Shown: one piece after another, positions 55,884 through 64,000 of the stretch
Layout of the letters: every line of letters starts with the position of its first letter
Numbering within the stretch: position 1 is the stretch's first letter
Assembly (NCBI GenBank): GCA_030386295.1
Contig: JANQAO010000001.1
Location: 557,833-621,832, forward strand
Direction of reading: 5' to 3'
Length of the DNA: 64,000 nucleotides
Source of the DNA: Candidatus Persebacteraceae bacterium Df01
Lineage (GTDB): Bacteria > Pseudomonadota > Gammaproteobacteria > Tethybacterales > Persebacteraceae
Notes under the pieces: model-generated
Seen by the model: the letters and a program-made list of their open reading frames with translations, nothing else
What the model was told of the DNA's origin: nothing
The model's database searches: none
Translations under genes and position numbers: made by a program

Positions 55884-57365
55884 ATGACTGACGATTTACA
55901 CGCTATTCGCCGCCACAAATTAGACCTTTTACGCGCCCGTGGTGACGCTTATCCCAATGATTTTAAGCCAACTCATAGCGCTGATGCATTGCATAAGGCA
56001 CACGGTGATAAAAACCGCGAGTCTCTCGCCGACCAGCCGCTGTTAACGGCTATCGCCGGGCGCATTATGTTGCGGCGGCAAATGGGCAAAGCGATTTTTG
56101 TGACAGTGCAAGATGACGGTACACGTATGCAAATTTACGCTACTCGTGATGGATTGGGAGAAGAGGGTTTTTCCGCACTCATGGAGTGGGATATCGGCGA
56201 TATCATCGGCTGTGAGGGAACGTTATTCAAAACAAAAATGGGTGAGCTTACGGTACGTGCCTCTGCTTTGCGGTTGTTGGTTAAGTCGTTGCAGCCGCCT
56301 CCAGAAAAGTTCCACGGTATCGCCGCCGCCGAAATGCGTTATCGGCGCCGTTATGTGTCGTTGACTGCTAATTCTGACGAGCGTGACGTTTTTGTGATGC
56401 GCTCTGGTATCATTCGCCATATTCGCGATTTCTTTCATGCTCGTGATTATCTGGAAGCGGAAACTCCAATTTTGCAGCCTATTCCTGGCGGTGCTGCCGC
56501 GAGTCCTTTTGTTACTCACTGTAATGCGCTAAATACCGACTTTTACCTGCGTATTGCACAAGAGCTTTATATTAAAAGATTACTGGTGGGTGGGTTTAAC
56601 CGCGTATTTGAAATTAATCGTAATTTCCGTAATGAGGGTATTTCCACCCGCCACAACCCCGAATTTACAATGTTGGAATTTAATGCGGCTTATCATGACT
56701 GCGAAGATTTTATGCAAATTACCGAAGAATTACTGCACGGCTTGGTGGTGCAACTCACTGGTAATGAAACAATAACTTACCAAGGTCAAACACTGGATTT
56801 TAAGCGTCCTTTTGCGCGGTTATCGCCAGTGGAAGCGGTATTGCGAGAGCATCCGGAGATTTCCGAAGAACAATTGCACGACGAGGTGTTTTTGCGTTCA
56901 CGTTTAGCTTCCGAAGGTGAAGTCGATACCGCTAAATTATCACTGGGCGAGTTGCAGTTGTTATTGTTTGAATATTTAGCAGAATTTTCTTTAATTCAAC
57001 CTACTTTTTTGGTGAATTATCCGGCGGCGGCTTCACCGTTGGCACGTCGCCGTTCCGACAATTCCGATATTGCCGAGCGGTTTGAAATGTTTGCTGCTGG
57101 TCGTGAATTGGTTAATGGATTTTCTGAATTAAATGATCCCGATGTGCAGGCAGAAATTTTTCGACAGCAAGCTGCTAAAAAGAGTGCCGGCGATGAAGAA
57201 GCCATGCACTATGATGATGATTATATTTTAGCATTGCAGTATGGATTGCCTCCCAATGCGGGCGGCGGTATCGGCATTGATCGTTTGGCCATGTTGCTTA
57301 GCGATTCTCCGTCTATTCGCGATGTTATTTTATTTCCGCAACTGCGCCCAGTTGGCGGCGAATAG
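55884..57365 (+). CDS. lysS: Lysyl-tRNA synthetase, class II
   Basis: Charges tRNA-Lys. The N-terminal OB-fold anticodon domain has AIAGRIMLRRQMGKAIFVTVQD. Class II motif 1 lies around FFHARDYLEAETPILQPIPGGA, motif 2 is FEINRNFRNEGISTRHNPEFTMLE and motif 3 GLPPNAGGGIGIDRLAMLL. ATG at 55884 gives 493 residues; an in-frame TTG at 55878 is ignored. Confidence 0.96.
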   Translation: MTDDLHAIRRHKLDLLRARGDAYPNDFKPTHSADALHKAHGDKNRESLADQPLLTAIAGRIMLRRQMGKAIFVTVQDDGTRMQIYATRDGLGEEGFSALMEWDIGDIIGCEGTLFKTKMGELTVRASALRLLVKSLQPPPEKFHGIAAAEMRYRRRYVSLTANSDERDVFVMRSGIIRHIRDFFHARDYLEAETPILQPIPGGAAASPFVTHCNALNTDFYLRIAQELYIKRLLVGGFNRVFEINRNFRNEGISTRHNPEFTMLEFNAAYHDCEDFMQITEELLHGLVVQLTGNETITYQGQTLDFKRPFARLSPVEAVLREHPEISEEQLHDEVFLRSRLASEGEVDTAKLSLGELQLLLFEYLAEFSLIQPTFLVNYPAAASPLARRRSDNSDIAERFEMFAAGRELVNGFSELNDPDVQAEIFRQQAAKKSAGDEEAMHYDDDYILALQYGLPPNAGGGIGIDRLAMLLSDSPSIRDVILFPQLRPVGGE

Positions 57366-57369
57366 CAAT

Positions 57370-58119
57370 TTAGTTGTCGCTATTTTTAACCAAAGGATTA
57401 TCAGGGAAATTAATTTCCAGCAGCCGTAGGGTTTTTTGTTTGTCGTTTTTGGCGCCCATTATTTCGTAGGCGCGCGCCAGTACCGACAAGGCTTCTTCGC
57501 TGGATGCGCTGTCGGGATAGATATCTAACACTAATTTAGCGCGATTAATAGCGCCCAGCACCGCGTTACGTTGCAAATAATAATTGGCAATGTGTACTTC
57601 GTGTCGCGCCAAGGCATTAATCAAGTAACGCATACGGTTAGCACTGTCTTCAGCATATTTACTGTCAGGATAGCTATCTAGTAGCTTTTTAAATGAGAGA
57701 AAAGCTAGCCGCATCGAGTCAGGATTGCGTTCGGTTGGGTCTTGAAAGCCCAGCCTATCAATCAAACTTTGGTCTTCGCGAAAGTAAGTCAGTCCTTCCA
57801 AATACAGAGCATAAGCGACATTGGGACTGTCGGGATAAGCACTCATGAATTGACCAGCGGCGGCTACGGCGCCATCATAATCTGTGCGGTTGTATTGCAG
57901 ATATATCAAATCCAGCATGCCTTGTTGGGCGTAAGAGGATGCTGGATAAGTTGCCACCAGCTCATCAAATTTCTCAATCGCTTGCTCATAATCCGCGCTG
58001 TTTTGGAGTTCATGCGCCTGCTCGTATAATTCTCGTGCCGTAGGCGGCTCTTCTGGCGTGCTAGCACAACCGGCAAGAACCAAAAAAACGCTCGCCCATA
58101 AAATCTGCATAATTCGCAT
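57370..58119 (-). CDS. bamD: Outer membrane assembly lipoprotein BamD
   Basis: Lipoprotein of the BAM complex that folds outer-membrane beta-barrels. It has a lipoprotein signal with lipobox LVLAGC (Cys18), then TPR-like repeats: ARELYEQAHELQNSADYEQAIEKFDELVATYP, GAVAAAGQFMSAYPDSPNVAYALYLEGLTYF and DSYPDSKYAEDSANRMRYL. It has 249 residues. ATG 58119 or 58110 may start it; a TATAAT on the minus strand lies at 58132-58137. Its start codon overlaps that of rluD on the other strand. Confidence 0.94.
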   Translation of the reverse strand: MRIMQILWASVFLVLAGCASTPEEPPTARELYEQAHELQNSADYEQAIEKFDELVATYPASSYAQQGMLDLIYLQYNRTDYDGAVAAAGQFMSAYPDSPNVAYALYLEGLTYFREDQSLIDRLGFQDPTERNPDSMRLAFLSFKKLLDSYPDSKYAEDSANRMRYLINALARHEVHIANYYLQRNAVLGAINRAKLVLDIYPDSASSEEALSVLARAYEIMGAKNDKQKTLRLLEINFPDNPLVKNSDN

Positions 58120-59056
58120 GACAACTCACCATTATACTAGCCTTTGTTTATGCTCGAATTGGCCATCGCGCACTCGCTTAGACCGTGTGCTTGCCCAATT
58201 GTTTTCCGCGCACACGCGTGCGGCGCTGCAGGCGCTTATCTCTTCTGGTGCCGTGTGCGTTAACGGGGTGGAATGCAGACGGCAAGCGCAGTTAGTTAAT
58301 GCTGGGCAAGAAATTAATATTGATTTTTCCCGTTTACCACAAGTTCATGACGAAAATTGTGATGCAGAAAATATTCCTTTGCGAGTAGTTTATGAGGATG
58401 ATGATATTGTGGTTGTTAACAAAGCCGCTGGAATGGTTATTCATCCAGGGCACGGCAACCGCACTGGCACCGTGCAGGCAGCGCTGTTGTATCGCCATCC
58501 ACCGGCAGCTGCACTGCCGCGCGCTGGTATTGTGCATCGGTTGGATAAAGACACCAGCGGTTTGTTCGTGGCGGCAAAAACCGAAGTGGCACGCCAGTCG
58601 CTCATTGAACAATTTAAAAGTCGGCAAGCTGGGCGCGAATATTTAGCGTTAGTTTGTGGTGCACCGGCGGCAACTGGATTAATTAACCGTGCTTTGTCTC
58701 CTAAGCGTGGCGCGCAGGCGCGCATGAACGTGGTTCACAGCGGCGGTAAGGAAGCCGTCACCCGCTATGCGGTTTTGCGGCGCTGGCCGGGATTTGCGTT
58801 GCTGCGTTGTTGGCTGGAGACGGGGCGCACTCATCAAATCCGTGCGCATTTGGAGTATGCCGGCTACCCAATTATCGGTGATCCTGTTTATCAACGTCGT
58901 GCCCGTTGCCAGGATTTTTTCATATCACGACAGGCATTACACGCCGAAACTTTACGCTTGATACATCCCGTTAGAGTTGATGAATGCTGTTGGAGTTGCC
59001 CTTTGCCAGATGATATGCAGGCTGTTATCGCCCAATTGGATGCCGTATGCACCTAA
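58118..59056 (+). CDS. rluD: 23S rRNA pseudouridine synthase RluD
   Basis: Makes pseudouridines in helix 69 of 23S rRNA. An S4-like domain (RLDRVLAQLFSAHTRAALQALISSGAVCVNG) precedes the catalytic domain with VVNKAAGMVIHPGHGN, the active-site Asp in HRLDKDTSGLFVAAK and ETGRTHQIRAHLEYAGYPIIGDPVY. ATG at 58118 gives 312 residues and is the only good start after the bamD start. bamD-rluD-pgeF is a common proteobacterial neighbourhood. It overlaps pgeF by ten bases. Confidence 0.93.
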   Translation: MTTHHYTSLCLCSNWPSRTRLDRVLAQLFSAHTRAALQALISSGAVCVNGVECRRQAQLVNAGQEINIDFSRLPQVHDENCDAENIPLRVVYEDDDIVVVNKAAGMVIHPGHGNRTGTVQAALLYRHPPAAALPRAGIVHRLDKDTSGLFVAAKTEVARQSLIEQFKSRQAGREYLALVCGAPAATGLINRALSPKRGAQARMNVVHSGGKEAVTRYAVLRRWPGFALLRCWLETGRTHQIRAHLEYAGYPIIGDPVYQRRARCQDFFISRQALHAETLRLIHPVRVDECCWSCPLPDDMQAVIAQLDAVCT

Positions 59057-59793
59057 TTCGTCCCGACTGGCCTGCGCCGACCAACATTGCTGCCGTTTTT
59101 ACCACGCGGTTGGATGGTGTTAGCGATCCACCATATCACTCCTTAAATTTGTCACCAAATGTCGACGATGATAACGAAGCGGTAGGTGAAAACCGCATGC
59201 GGTTGTGTGCAATATTGCCGTCGGCACCAAATTGGTTGCGACAGGCACACACCAGCCGAGTGTTGCGTGCTGAGGATATTGAATCTGATGTTTCGGTTGC
59301 GGATGCGGCTTATACTTTTTCTGCTGGTGTTCCTTGCGCGGTGATTACCGCTGATTGCCTACCGGTGTTGCTGTGTACTAGGGATGGTAACGGTGTGGCA
59401 GCAGCACATGCCGGCTGGCGCGGTTTGGCTGCCGGCGTGTTAGAAAACACCGTTGCCGTATTGCGTGCCAACAGTGATGAACCATTGATTGCATACTTAG
59501 GTCCTGCCATTAGTGCTGCACACTATGAAGTGGGTGCCGACGTTCGTGACGCCTTGTGTCGAGATGAGTTGGACGCATCACATTTTTATTTGCATGATGC
59601 GACAGATGAAAAATGGTTTGCTAATTTACCGCAATTAGCTGCGCGGCGGTTGCGTGATTTGGGAATTGAAGATATTACTTTCAGCACTGCCTGTACATAT
59701 GAAGATAAAAAACACTATTTTTCTGCTCGACGGGACAACAAAACCGGAAGAATGGCAGCATTAGTTTGGAAAACAGCGTTGCCAAAAGCATGA
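59047..59793 (+). CDS. pgeF: Multicopper/purine nucleoside family protein PgeF (YfiH)
   Basis: Laccase-domain protein; relatives remove wrongly built muropeptide precursors (PgeF) or act on purine nucleosides. The zinc/copper site residues are visible in VITADCLPVLL, AAAHAGWRGLAAGV and ACTYEDKKHYFSARRD. TTRLDGVSDPPYHSLNLS marks the N-terminus. It has 248 residues. The usual follower clpB is absent. Confidence 0.92.
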   Translation: MHLIRPDWPAPTNIAAVFTTRLDGVSDPPYHSLNLSPNVDDDNEAVGENRMRLCAILPSAPNWLRQAHTSRVLRAEDIESDVSVADAAYTFSAGVPCAVITADCLPVLLCTRDGNGVAAAHAGWRGLAAGVLENTVAVLRANSDEPLIAYLGPAISAAHYEVGADVRDALCRDELDASHFYLHDATDEKWFANLPQLAARRLRDLGIEDITFSTACTYEDKKHYFSARRDNKTGRMAALVWKTALPKA

Positions 59794-59881
59794 TGATTTT
59801 GACATGCCATCCATAAAAAACGCAATGAGGTTATTAGATGTTTCCTTGATACGTTGAAACGAGATTAAGTGGTTTTGGAAA

Positions 59882-59917
59882 GAAAAAACGGCGAATGCCT
59901 AATGCAGACATTCGCCG
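59882..59917 (-). terminator. Intrinsic terminator of hsp20
   Basis: CGGCGAATG and CATTCGCCG form a perfect 9-bp stem (59889-59917), followed on the minus strand by a T run (59888-59883). It lies 17 bases past the hsp20 stop codon. Confidence 0.8.
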
Positions 59918-59933
59918 CAAAAGAAATGATAAG

Positions 59934-60314
59934 TTAATTAATGGCGATTTGGCGTTTGATGATTCGTTCTCCTTTGGGGATGGTAAGCGTTAGCACGCCA
60001 TCTTTCATAGCCGCTTCAATAGATTCTGCGGCAATTTTGTCGGATAGGCGAAAAGTTCGCTCATAAGAACCGTTCAACCGTTCACTATGTAGCATGTCGC
60101 CTTCTTCCTGTTTAAACAAAGCGCTGATGGAGAGCACACCGTTTTCAACGTTTACTGATACGTCTTTTTTGGTAACTCCCGGCAAGTCAGCAGATAGGTG
60201 ATAGTGCGCTTCACTTTCCTTGATGTTCACGCGGAAGCCTGCAGATGATGCGGCAGGAAAATCGCGTTCAACGGATTGTAAAAAGCGGTCAAAAGGTTTG
60301 TAAAGATTGTGCAT
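59934..60314 (-). CDS. Small heat-shock protein (Hsp20/IbpA family)
   Basis: ATP-independent chaperone holding unfolding proteins. The alpha-crystallin domain runs from FRVNIKESEAHYHLSADLPGV through VSVNVENGVLSISALFKQEE to AAMKDGVLTLTIPKGE, with the C-terminal IKRQIAIN holding an I-X-I motif (IAI). It has 126 residues. It is a single gene with its own terminator. Confidence 0.93.
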   Translation of the reverse strand: MHNLYKPFDRFLQSVERDFPAASSAGFRVNIKESEAHYHLSADLPGVTKKDVSVNVENGVLSISALFKQEEGDMLHSERLNGSYERTFRLSDKIAAESIEAAMKDGVLTLTIPKGERIIKRQIAIN

Positions 60315-60429
60315 GATGAGTCTCCTATTTTTTGTGTTTTCTTATTTATAGGGAGAGAAATGCATTTTTCAAGAGGAGGCGAAATTTTATGTATTGCTTG
60401 TTTGCTTTAAGCCAGTGTGTCGCAGGGGG

Positions 60430-61053
60430 TTATTGGGAGGGGTGTAAGGTAATAAAGCCGCCTAGGTGGGCATAATTTCCGGCGGACAACCGCGCTACAG
60501 GATTGACCGCTTCAGCCGAAATTAACGGGCGGTCTTTAGCGTCGGTTGTGAGAGTTGCCTCACTAGCATAGAGCCACCGAATTTTTCCTAAAATTAATAT
60601 TTGTTCGCCTTGACCGTCCAAGTCTATTTCTTTATGTAATTCACAGGCTAGTGCTAGCGGGCAGTCCGTCAGTCGGGGGAGAACAAAATTATCATACGGT
60701 GTGACGGCTAAATTTGTTGCCGCCACTTCCGATTTGCCATAGGGTAGTGTGGCGGCGCTATCGTTTAGTTCTGTTAATTGTGCAACTGAAGCGATATGTA
60801 CGACAAAATTTTTGCGAGAGCGAATATTGACTAGTGTATCTTTTTTTTCTGCAATTTCGTTTTTTTGTGCGGTAATGGATACGCCGATAAGCGGCGGAGC
60901 CGAACAGAGGGCGTTGAAATAAGAAAACGGTGCTAGATTGTATGAGCAATCATTATTTTCAGTTAATATCCAAGCGATGGGGCGTGGGATAACCGCTTGC
61001 GTCATCCAGTGATAACAGCTGCTGCGGCTTTGCGTTGCCATATCAATAATCAT
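60430..61053 (-). CDS. Flavin reductase-like, FMN-binding domain protein
   Basis: A 207-residue protein of the flavin reductase-like family: YHWMTQAVIPRPIAWILT, SYNLAPFSYFNALCSAPPLIGVSI and KDTLVNIRSRKNFVVHI are the FMN-binding segments. Relatives reduce flavins or act as partners to oxygenases; the substrate here is unknown. Its ATG overlaps the pmbA stop, so the two are co-transcribed. Confidence 0.88.
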   Translation of the reverse strand: MIIDMATQSRSSCYHWMTQAVIPRPIAWILTENNDCSYNLAPFSYFNALCSAPPLIGVSITAQKNEIAEKKDTLVNIRSRKNFVVHIASVAQLTELNDSAATLPYGKSEVAATNLAVTPYDNFVLPRLTDCPLALACELHKEIDLDGQGEQILILGKIRWLYASEATLTTDAKDRPLISAEAVNPVARLSAGNYAHLGGFITLHPSQ

Positions 61054-62387
61054 CGTGCCCCGCCTACAGTCAAATTTGGAATGAGAATGGAACCGCAGAG
61101 TACGAGTCCGCGGTTCATGGCATCATCACCGATGGCGACAATTGTTGGTAACATTTGCAACAAATTGCCGGCAATGGTGGCCTCGCTGACAGGATGGACG
61201 ATTGTGCCGTTTTCTACCCAAAAACCCGCTGCGCCGCGTGAATAATCACCGTTAACGCTATTGACGCCTTGTCCCATGAGCTCGGTGACGATTAATCCCG
61301 TTCCCAATGCTTGCCGCATGTCAACGTTATTGAGCGTGTGTCCTGTCACTTCCAAATTGTGAGCGCCGCCAGCATTACCGGTGGTTTGCGTATTAAGTCG
61401 GCGGGCGCTGTACGAACTCAAAAAGCGACCGTTCCATATACCGTTTTCCACCACAGTGCGTGGGCAAGTCGCTACTCCCTCATTGTCATAATTGGCACTG
61501 CGCATTTTGCCGAGCAAATGCGGATTTTCTGAAATATTGATATGTGGCGCACAGACTTGCTCATTTAATTTATTAAGCAACCATGACGTTTTGTGATACA
61601 ACGCTCCGCCACTGGCTGCGCCTAGCAGGTGGTATATTAGTGAGTGTGATATTGGCGCTTGGAATAGCACATTGACGCGTCCTGCGCGAATAGTTTTGCC
61701 TCCCAGCCTTCGTGCAGCGCGTTCGCCGCCATCACGACCAATGGCGGTAGCAAGTGGTAATTGAGATGACTGTCGGCGAGTTTCGCTCCAACCATCACGC
61801 TCCATCTGGCCATCTTTTTCGGCGATAGCAGTACAGCTGATGGTGTGTGCGGTTTCTTGTTCTATCTCACAAAAACCATGACTGTTGGCGTACACGTTTT
61901 GTGATATGCCAGTAGAAAGCGCTGCTTCGCTTTTTTTGCGGTTAATCGCCGAATGTGCTTCCCATGAGCTTGCTTCACATTCGCAGGCCAAAGTAATGGC
62001 CGCTTCTGGTGAAAGCTCCCACGGATGATACAAAGATAAATCGTGAAAATGGGTAGCCATGAGCGCAGAATCGGCGAGGCCTGCACAAGAGTCGGCAGCA
62101 CCAGCGCGAGCGATAGACAGTGCCTTGTCTACAGCGGTTTGCATGGCAATGGTGGTTAGCTCACCGACGCTGGCAGAGCCTTCATGATTATTTACGTACA
62201 CTGTAAGTGACAATTCTTGACTGCGACTGATATCCATGCTGTCCAGTTTGCCGCCGCGTACTGTCACTTCCATGCTGGCGCTTTCTGAGGTGTCAACTTG
62301 CGCTGCGTCGGCGCCGTTGCGCTGCGCCAGGCGCACTGTTTCAGCAGCGATATCTTTGAGTTTTCCCTTGTTGTAAAAGAATTCCAT
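61050..62387 (-). CDS. pmbA: Metalloprotease-related protein PmbA (TldE)
   Basis: Non-catalytic partner of the TldD peptidase in maturation of small peptides and in TldD/E proteolysis. YVNNHEGSASVGELT, HPWELSPEAAI, GGERAARRLGGKTI, SGGALYHKTSWLLNKL and a late TGLIVTELMGQGVNSVNGDYSRGAAGFWVENG mark the family. It lacks the HExxxH zinc motif, as expected for the PmbA half. It has 445 residues. tldD is not in the window. Confidence 0.94.
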   Translation of the reverse strand: MEFFYNKGKLKDIAAETVRLAQRNGADAAQVDTSESASMEVTVRGGKLDSMDISRSQELSLTVYVNNHEGSASVGELTTIAMQTAVDKALSIARAGAADSCAGLADSALMATHFHDLSLYHPWELSPEAAITLACECEASSWEAHSAINRKKSEAALSTGISQNVYANSHGFCEIEQETAHTISCTAIAEKDGQMERDGWSETRRQSSQLPLATAIGRDGGERAARRLGGKTIRAGRVNVLFQAPISHSLIYHLLGAASGGALYHKTSWLLNKLNEQVCAPHINISENPHLLGKMRSANYDNEGVATCPRTVVENGIWNGRFLSSYSARRLNTQTTGNAGGAHNLEVTGHTLNNVDMRQALGTGLIVTELMGQGVNSVNGDYSRGAAGFWVENGTIVHPVSEATIAGNLLQMLPTIVAIGDDAMNRGLVLCGSILIPNLTVGGAR

Positions 62388-62444
62388 GAGTGCGTTAAAA
62401 TCACCTTGAGAAAATAAAAACAGAAGCGGAGATTATAGTCTTTC

Positions 62445-63239
62445 ATGCAACAGTACCTTGAACTTTTGACCGACGTCTTGCAAAACGGAGACGACAAAAC
62501 AAACCGCACCGGTACCACAGCGTTATCTGTTTTTGGTCGGCAGGTACGTTTTGATTTGAATGCTGGGTTTCCGTTATTGACAACTAAAAAAGTACACTGG
62601 CATTCAGTATTGCATGAGCTGTTATGGTTTTTGCGTGGTGATACCAATATAGCTTATTTAAAAGCACATGATGTTTCTATTTGGGACGAATGGGCTGATG
62701 CCAATGGTGATTTAGGGCCAATTTATGGGCGTCAATGGCGCAGTTGGCCAACGGTGGGTGGAAACACGATTGACCAAATCACTAATGTAATCCGGCTGTT
62801 GAAAGAAACTCCCGATTCGCGACGTATGTTGGTATCCGCATGGAATGTTGCTGAAATAGACAATATGCAGTTACCGCCTTGTCATGCATTGTTTCAATTT
62901 TACGTATCTGGCGACAAGCTATCATGCCAGTTATATCAACGAAGTGCTGATATTTTTCTAGGAGTGCCTTTTAATATTGCTTCTTATTCATTGTTGACAA
63001 TGATTATGGCACATGTATGTGGTTTGAAGGCAGGTGAATTTATTCATACCTTTGGCGATTTGCATTTGTATGCGAATCATATTGAACAAGCAAAAACACA
63101 ACTTGCTCGAACTCCGCGGCCGTTACCGACACTGGTATTGTCACCAAATGTGACGGATATCTTTGAATTTACCAGCCACGATATTGAGCTTGTAAATTAC
63201 GCGCCGCAACCGCGTATCAGTGCTCCGGTGGCAGTATGA
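62445..63239 (+). CDS. thyA: Thymidylate synthase
   Basis: Methylates dUMP to dTMP with methylene-tetrahydrofolate, producing dihydrofolate. [19 protein letters not shown], the catalytic Cys in [32 protein letters not shown] and [13 protein letters not shown] are family motifs. It has 264 residues. It overlaps folA, which recycles its product. Confidence 0.97.
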   Translation: MQQYLELLTDVLQNGDDKTNRTGTTALSVFGRQVRFDLNAGFPLLTTKKVHWHSVLHELLWFLRGDTNIAYLKAHDVSIWDEWADANGDLGPIYGRQWRSWPTVGGNTIDQITNVIRLLKETPDSRRMLVSAWNVAEIDNMQLPPCHALFQFYVSGDKLSCQLYQRSADIFLGVPFNIASYSLLTMIMAHVCGLKAGEFIHTFGDLHLYANHIEQAKTQLARTPRPLPTLVLSPNVTDIFEFTSHDIELVNYAPQPRISAPVAV

Positions 63240-63769
63240 TTATTTCCATAATTGCCGCCGTCGCCCGCAATCGAGTGATTGGCGTTAATAACCAATTGCC
63301 GTGGCATTTACCCGAAGATTTGCAGTATTTTAAGAAATTAACGATGGGTAAGCCGATTATTATGGGACGACGCACACACGAGTCTATTGGCAAACCGTTA
63401 CCGAGTCGTCAAAACATTATTGTCACCCGTAGCAATTTGACATTCCCCGGATGCGAAACCGCTCAATCAATTGAGTGTGCGCTTGACATTGCCAATGGAG
63501 TGGAAGAAATTTTTATTATTGGTGGCGCACAGATTTACAAAACGGCTTTACCACTGGCGCATAGATTGTATCTGACGGAAATTGACATAGAAGTAGAGGG
63601 AGATACTTATTTTCCGCAATTTACAGACTGGATAGAAACGCAACGGCAAGTGCACACTTTCGTTGGGCGAGAACGTTTTGATTTTGTGCAGTATGAAAAA
63701 TACTTACAAACGACGACGCGTTCGGATAATACGGCTGAGTTGACGTTTTTGAAAGGAGTGACACGATGA
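63236..63769 (+). CDS. folA: Dihydrofolate reductase
   Basis: NADPH-dependent reduction of dihydrofolate to tetrahydrofolate, target of trimethoprim. [31 protein letters not shown] has the active-site Asp/Glu region, [28 protein letters not shown] binds NADPH, and [15 protein letters not shown] with LTEID completes the fold. It has 177 residues and overlaps genes on both sides. Confidence 0.96.
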   Translation: MIISIIAAVARNRVIGVNNQLPWHLPEDLQYFKKLTMGKPIIMGRRTHESIGKPLPSRQNIIVTRSNLTFPGCETAQSIECALDIANGVEEIFIIGGAQIYKTALPLAHRLYLTEIDIEVEGDTYFPQFTDWIETQRQVHTFVGRERFDFVQYEKYLQTTTRSDNTAELTFLKGVTR

Positions 63770-64000
63770 CAGAACCCTCCACAACGGATTTGCTTTTACG
63801 CGAGGATATTAACGGCGTGCGGATACTTACGCTTAATCGGCCGCAAAGCCGCAATGCGCTGTCAGACGCATTGATTGCCGGTTTACAAACGGCATTGCAA
63901 GAAGCTGATACGGATGCCACTGTAAGAGTTGTTGTCATCGCCGCCAGTGGACCAGTATTTTGCGCAGGACACGATTTGCGTGAAGTACGTGCCAAACAAG
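63766..64000 (+). CDS. Enoyl-CoA hydratase/isomerase family protein, partial
   Basis: The first 78 codons of a crotonase-fold protein that runs off the window. GVRILTLNRPQSRNALSDALIAGLQ and VVVIAASGPVFCAGHDLREV match the CoA-binding and oxyanion-hole segments of the family. ATG at 63766 has AAAGGAG ahead and overlaps the folA stop. Substrate unknown; FAD-free enoyl-CoA hydratase of fatty-acid breakdown is one option. Confidence 0.88.
   Translation, partial: MTEPSTTDLLLREDINGVRILTLNRPQSRNALSDALIAGLQTALQEADTDATVRVVVIAASGPVFCAGHDLREVRAKQ

Overview
The window looks like a chromosomal segment of a Pseudomonadota bacterium with Betaproteobacteria-like gene order and a compact, partly eroded genome. 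The taxonomic inference rests on secY followed directly by infA, on the block ABC ATPase / ABC permease / ibaG / murA, on pyrG-kdsA with a metal-type KdsA, and on a tRNA gene with encoded CCA. Outer-membrane genes (bamD, kdsA) show it is Gram-negative. Compactness shows in many 1-4 base start/stop overlaps. Erosion shows in two pseudogenes, several subunit genes standing without their usual partners, and missing rpmD and rpmJ. I cannot place the organism more finely from sequence alone.

Layout. 0-9.2 kb: end of a RecB/AddA-type helicase-nuclease, a coxB-cytochrome c fusion, pyrG-kdsA, then a minus-strand block of a PEP mutase-family enzyme, an rsxE-like gene, tgt, queA and tRNA-Thr(CGU). 9.2-27.2 kb: one joined str-S10-spc ribosomal cluster (rpsL to infA). 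It has its own promoter and a leader with two mutually exclusive hairpins. The glycolate oxidase genes glcD and glcE are inserted on the opposite strand between rplC and rplD. 27.2-34.3 kb: trmL, a frameshifted VOC (glyoxalase-family) gene, then rpmF-plsX-fabH-fabD-trpE-trpG-fabG, with the anthranilate synthase genes inside the fatty-acid cluster. 34.3-42.9 kb (minus): sulfite-dehydrogenase-like soeC-soeB without soeA, xseA, a gene-poor AT-rich stretch with DnaA-box-like sites, murA, ibaG, an ABC-2 exporter, a GNAT protein and ffh. 42.9-49.3 kb: ypjD-like gene, katA, an EamA transporter, tpx, rhodanese, secB, an SH3 protein and ftsY. 49.3-55.4 kb (minus): pstSCAB-phoU and a TPR lipid/periplasm-directed protein. 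55.9-64 kb: lysS, bamD, rluD, pgeF, hsp20, a flavin reductase-like protein, pmbA, thyA, folA and the start of a crotonase.

How the genes fit together: translation (ribosomal proteins, EF-G, EF-Tu, IF-1, LysS, tRNA and rRNA modification), SRP and Sec targeting (Ffh, FtsY, SecB, SecY), envelope building (MurA, KdsA, fatty-acid synthesis, BamD), phosphate uptake, peroxide defence (KatA, Tpx) and thymidylate/folate synthesis. No CRISPR array, insertion sequence, prophage or restriction system was seen.

The observations most worth checking are: the glcDE insertion that splits the S10 operon and has left glcD without its 5' end; MurA with Phe in place of its catalytic Cys; a tuf gene whose isoleucine codons are mostly ATA, unlike its neighbours; a cluster of DnaA-box-like 9-mers between xseA and murA; and the two competing leader hairpins ahead of rpsL.
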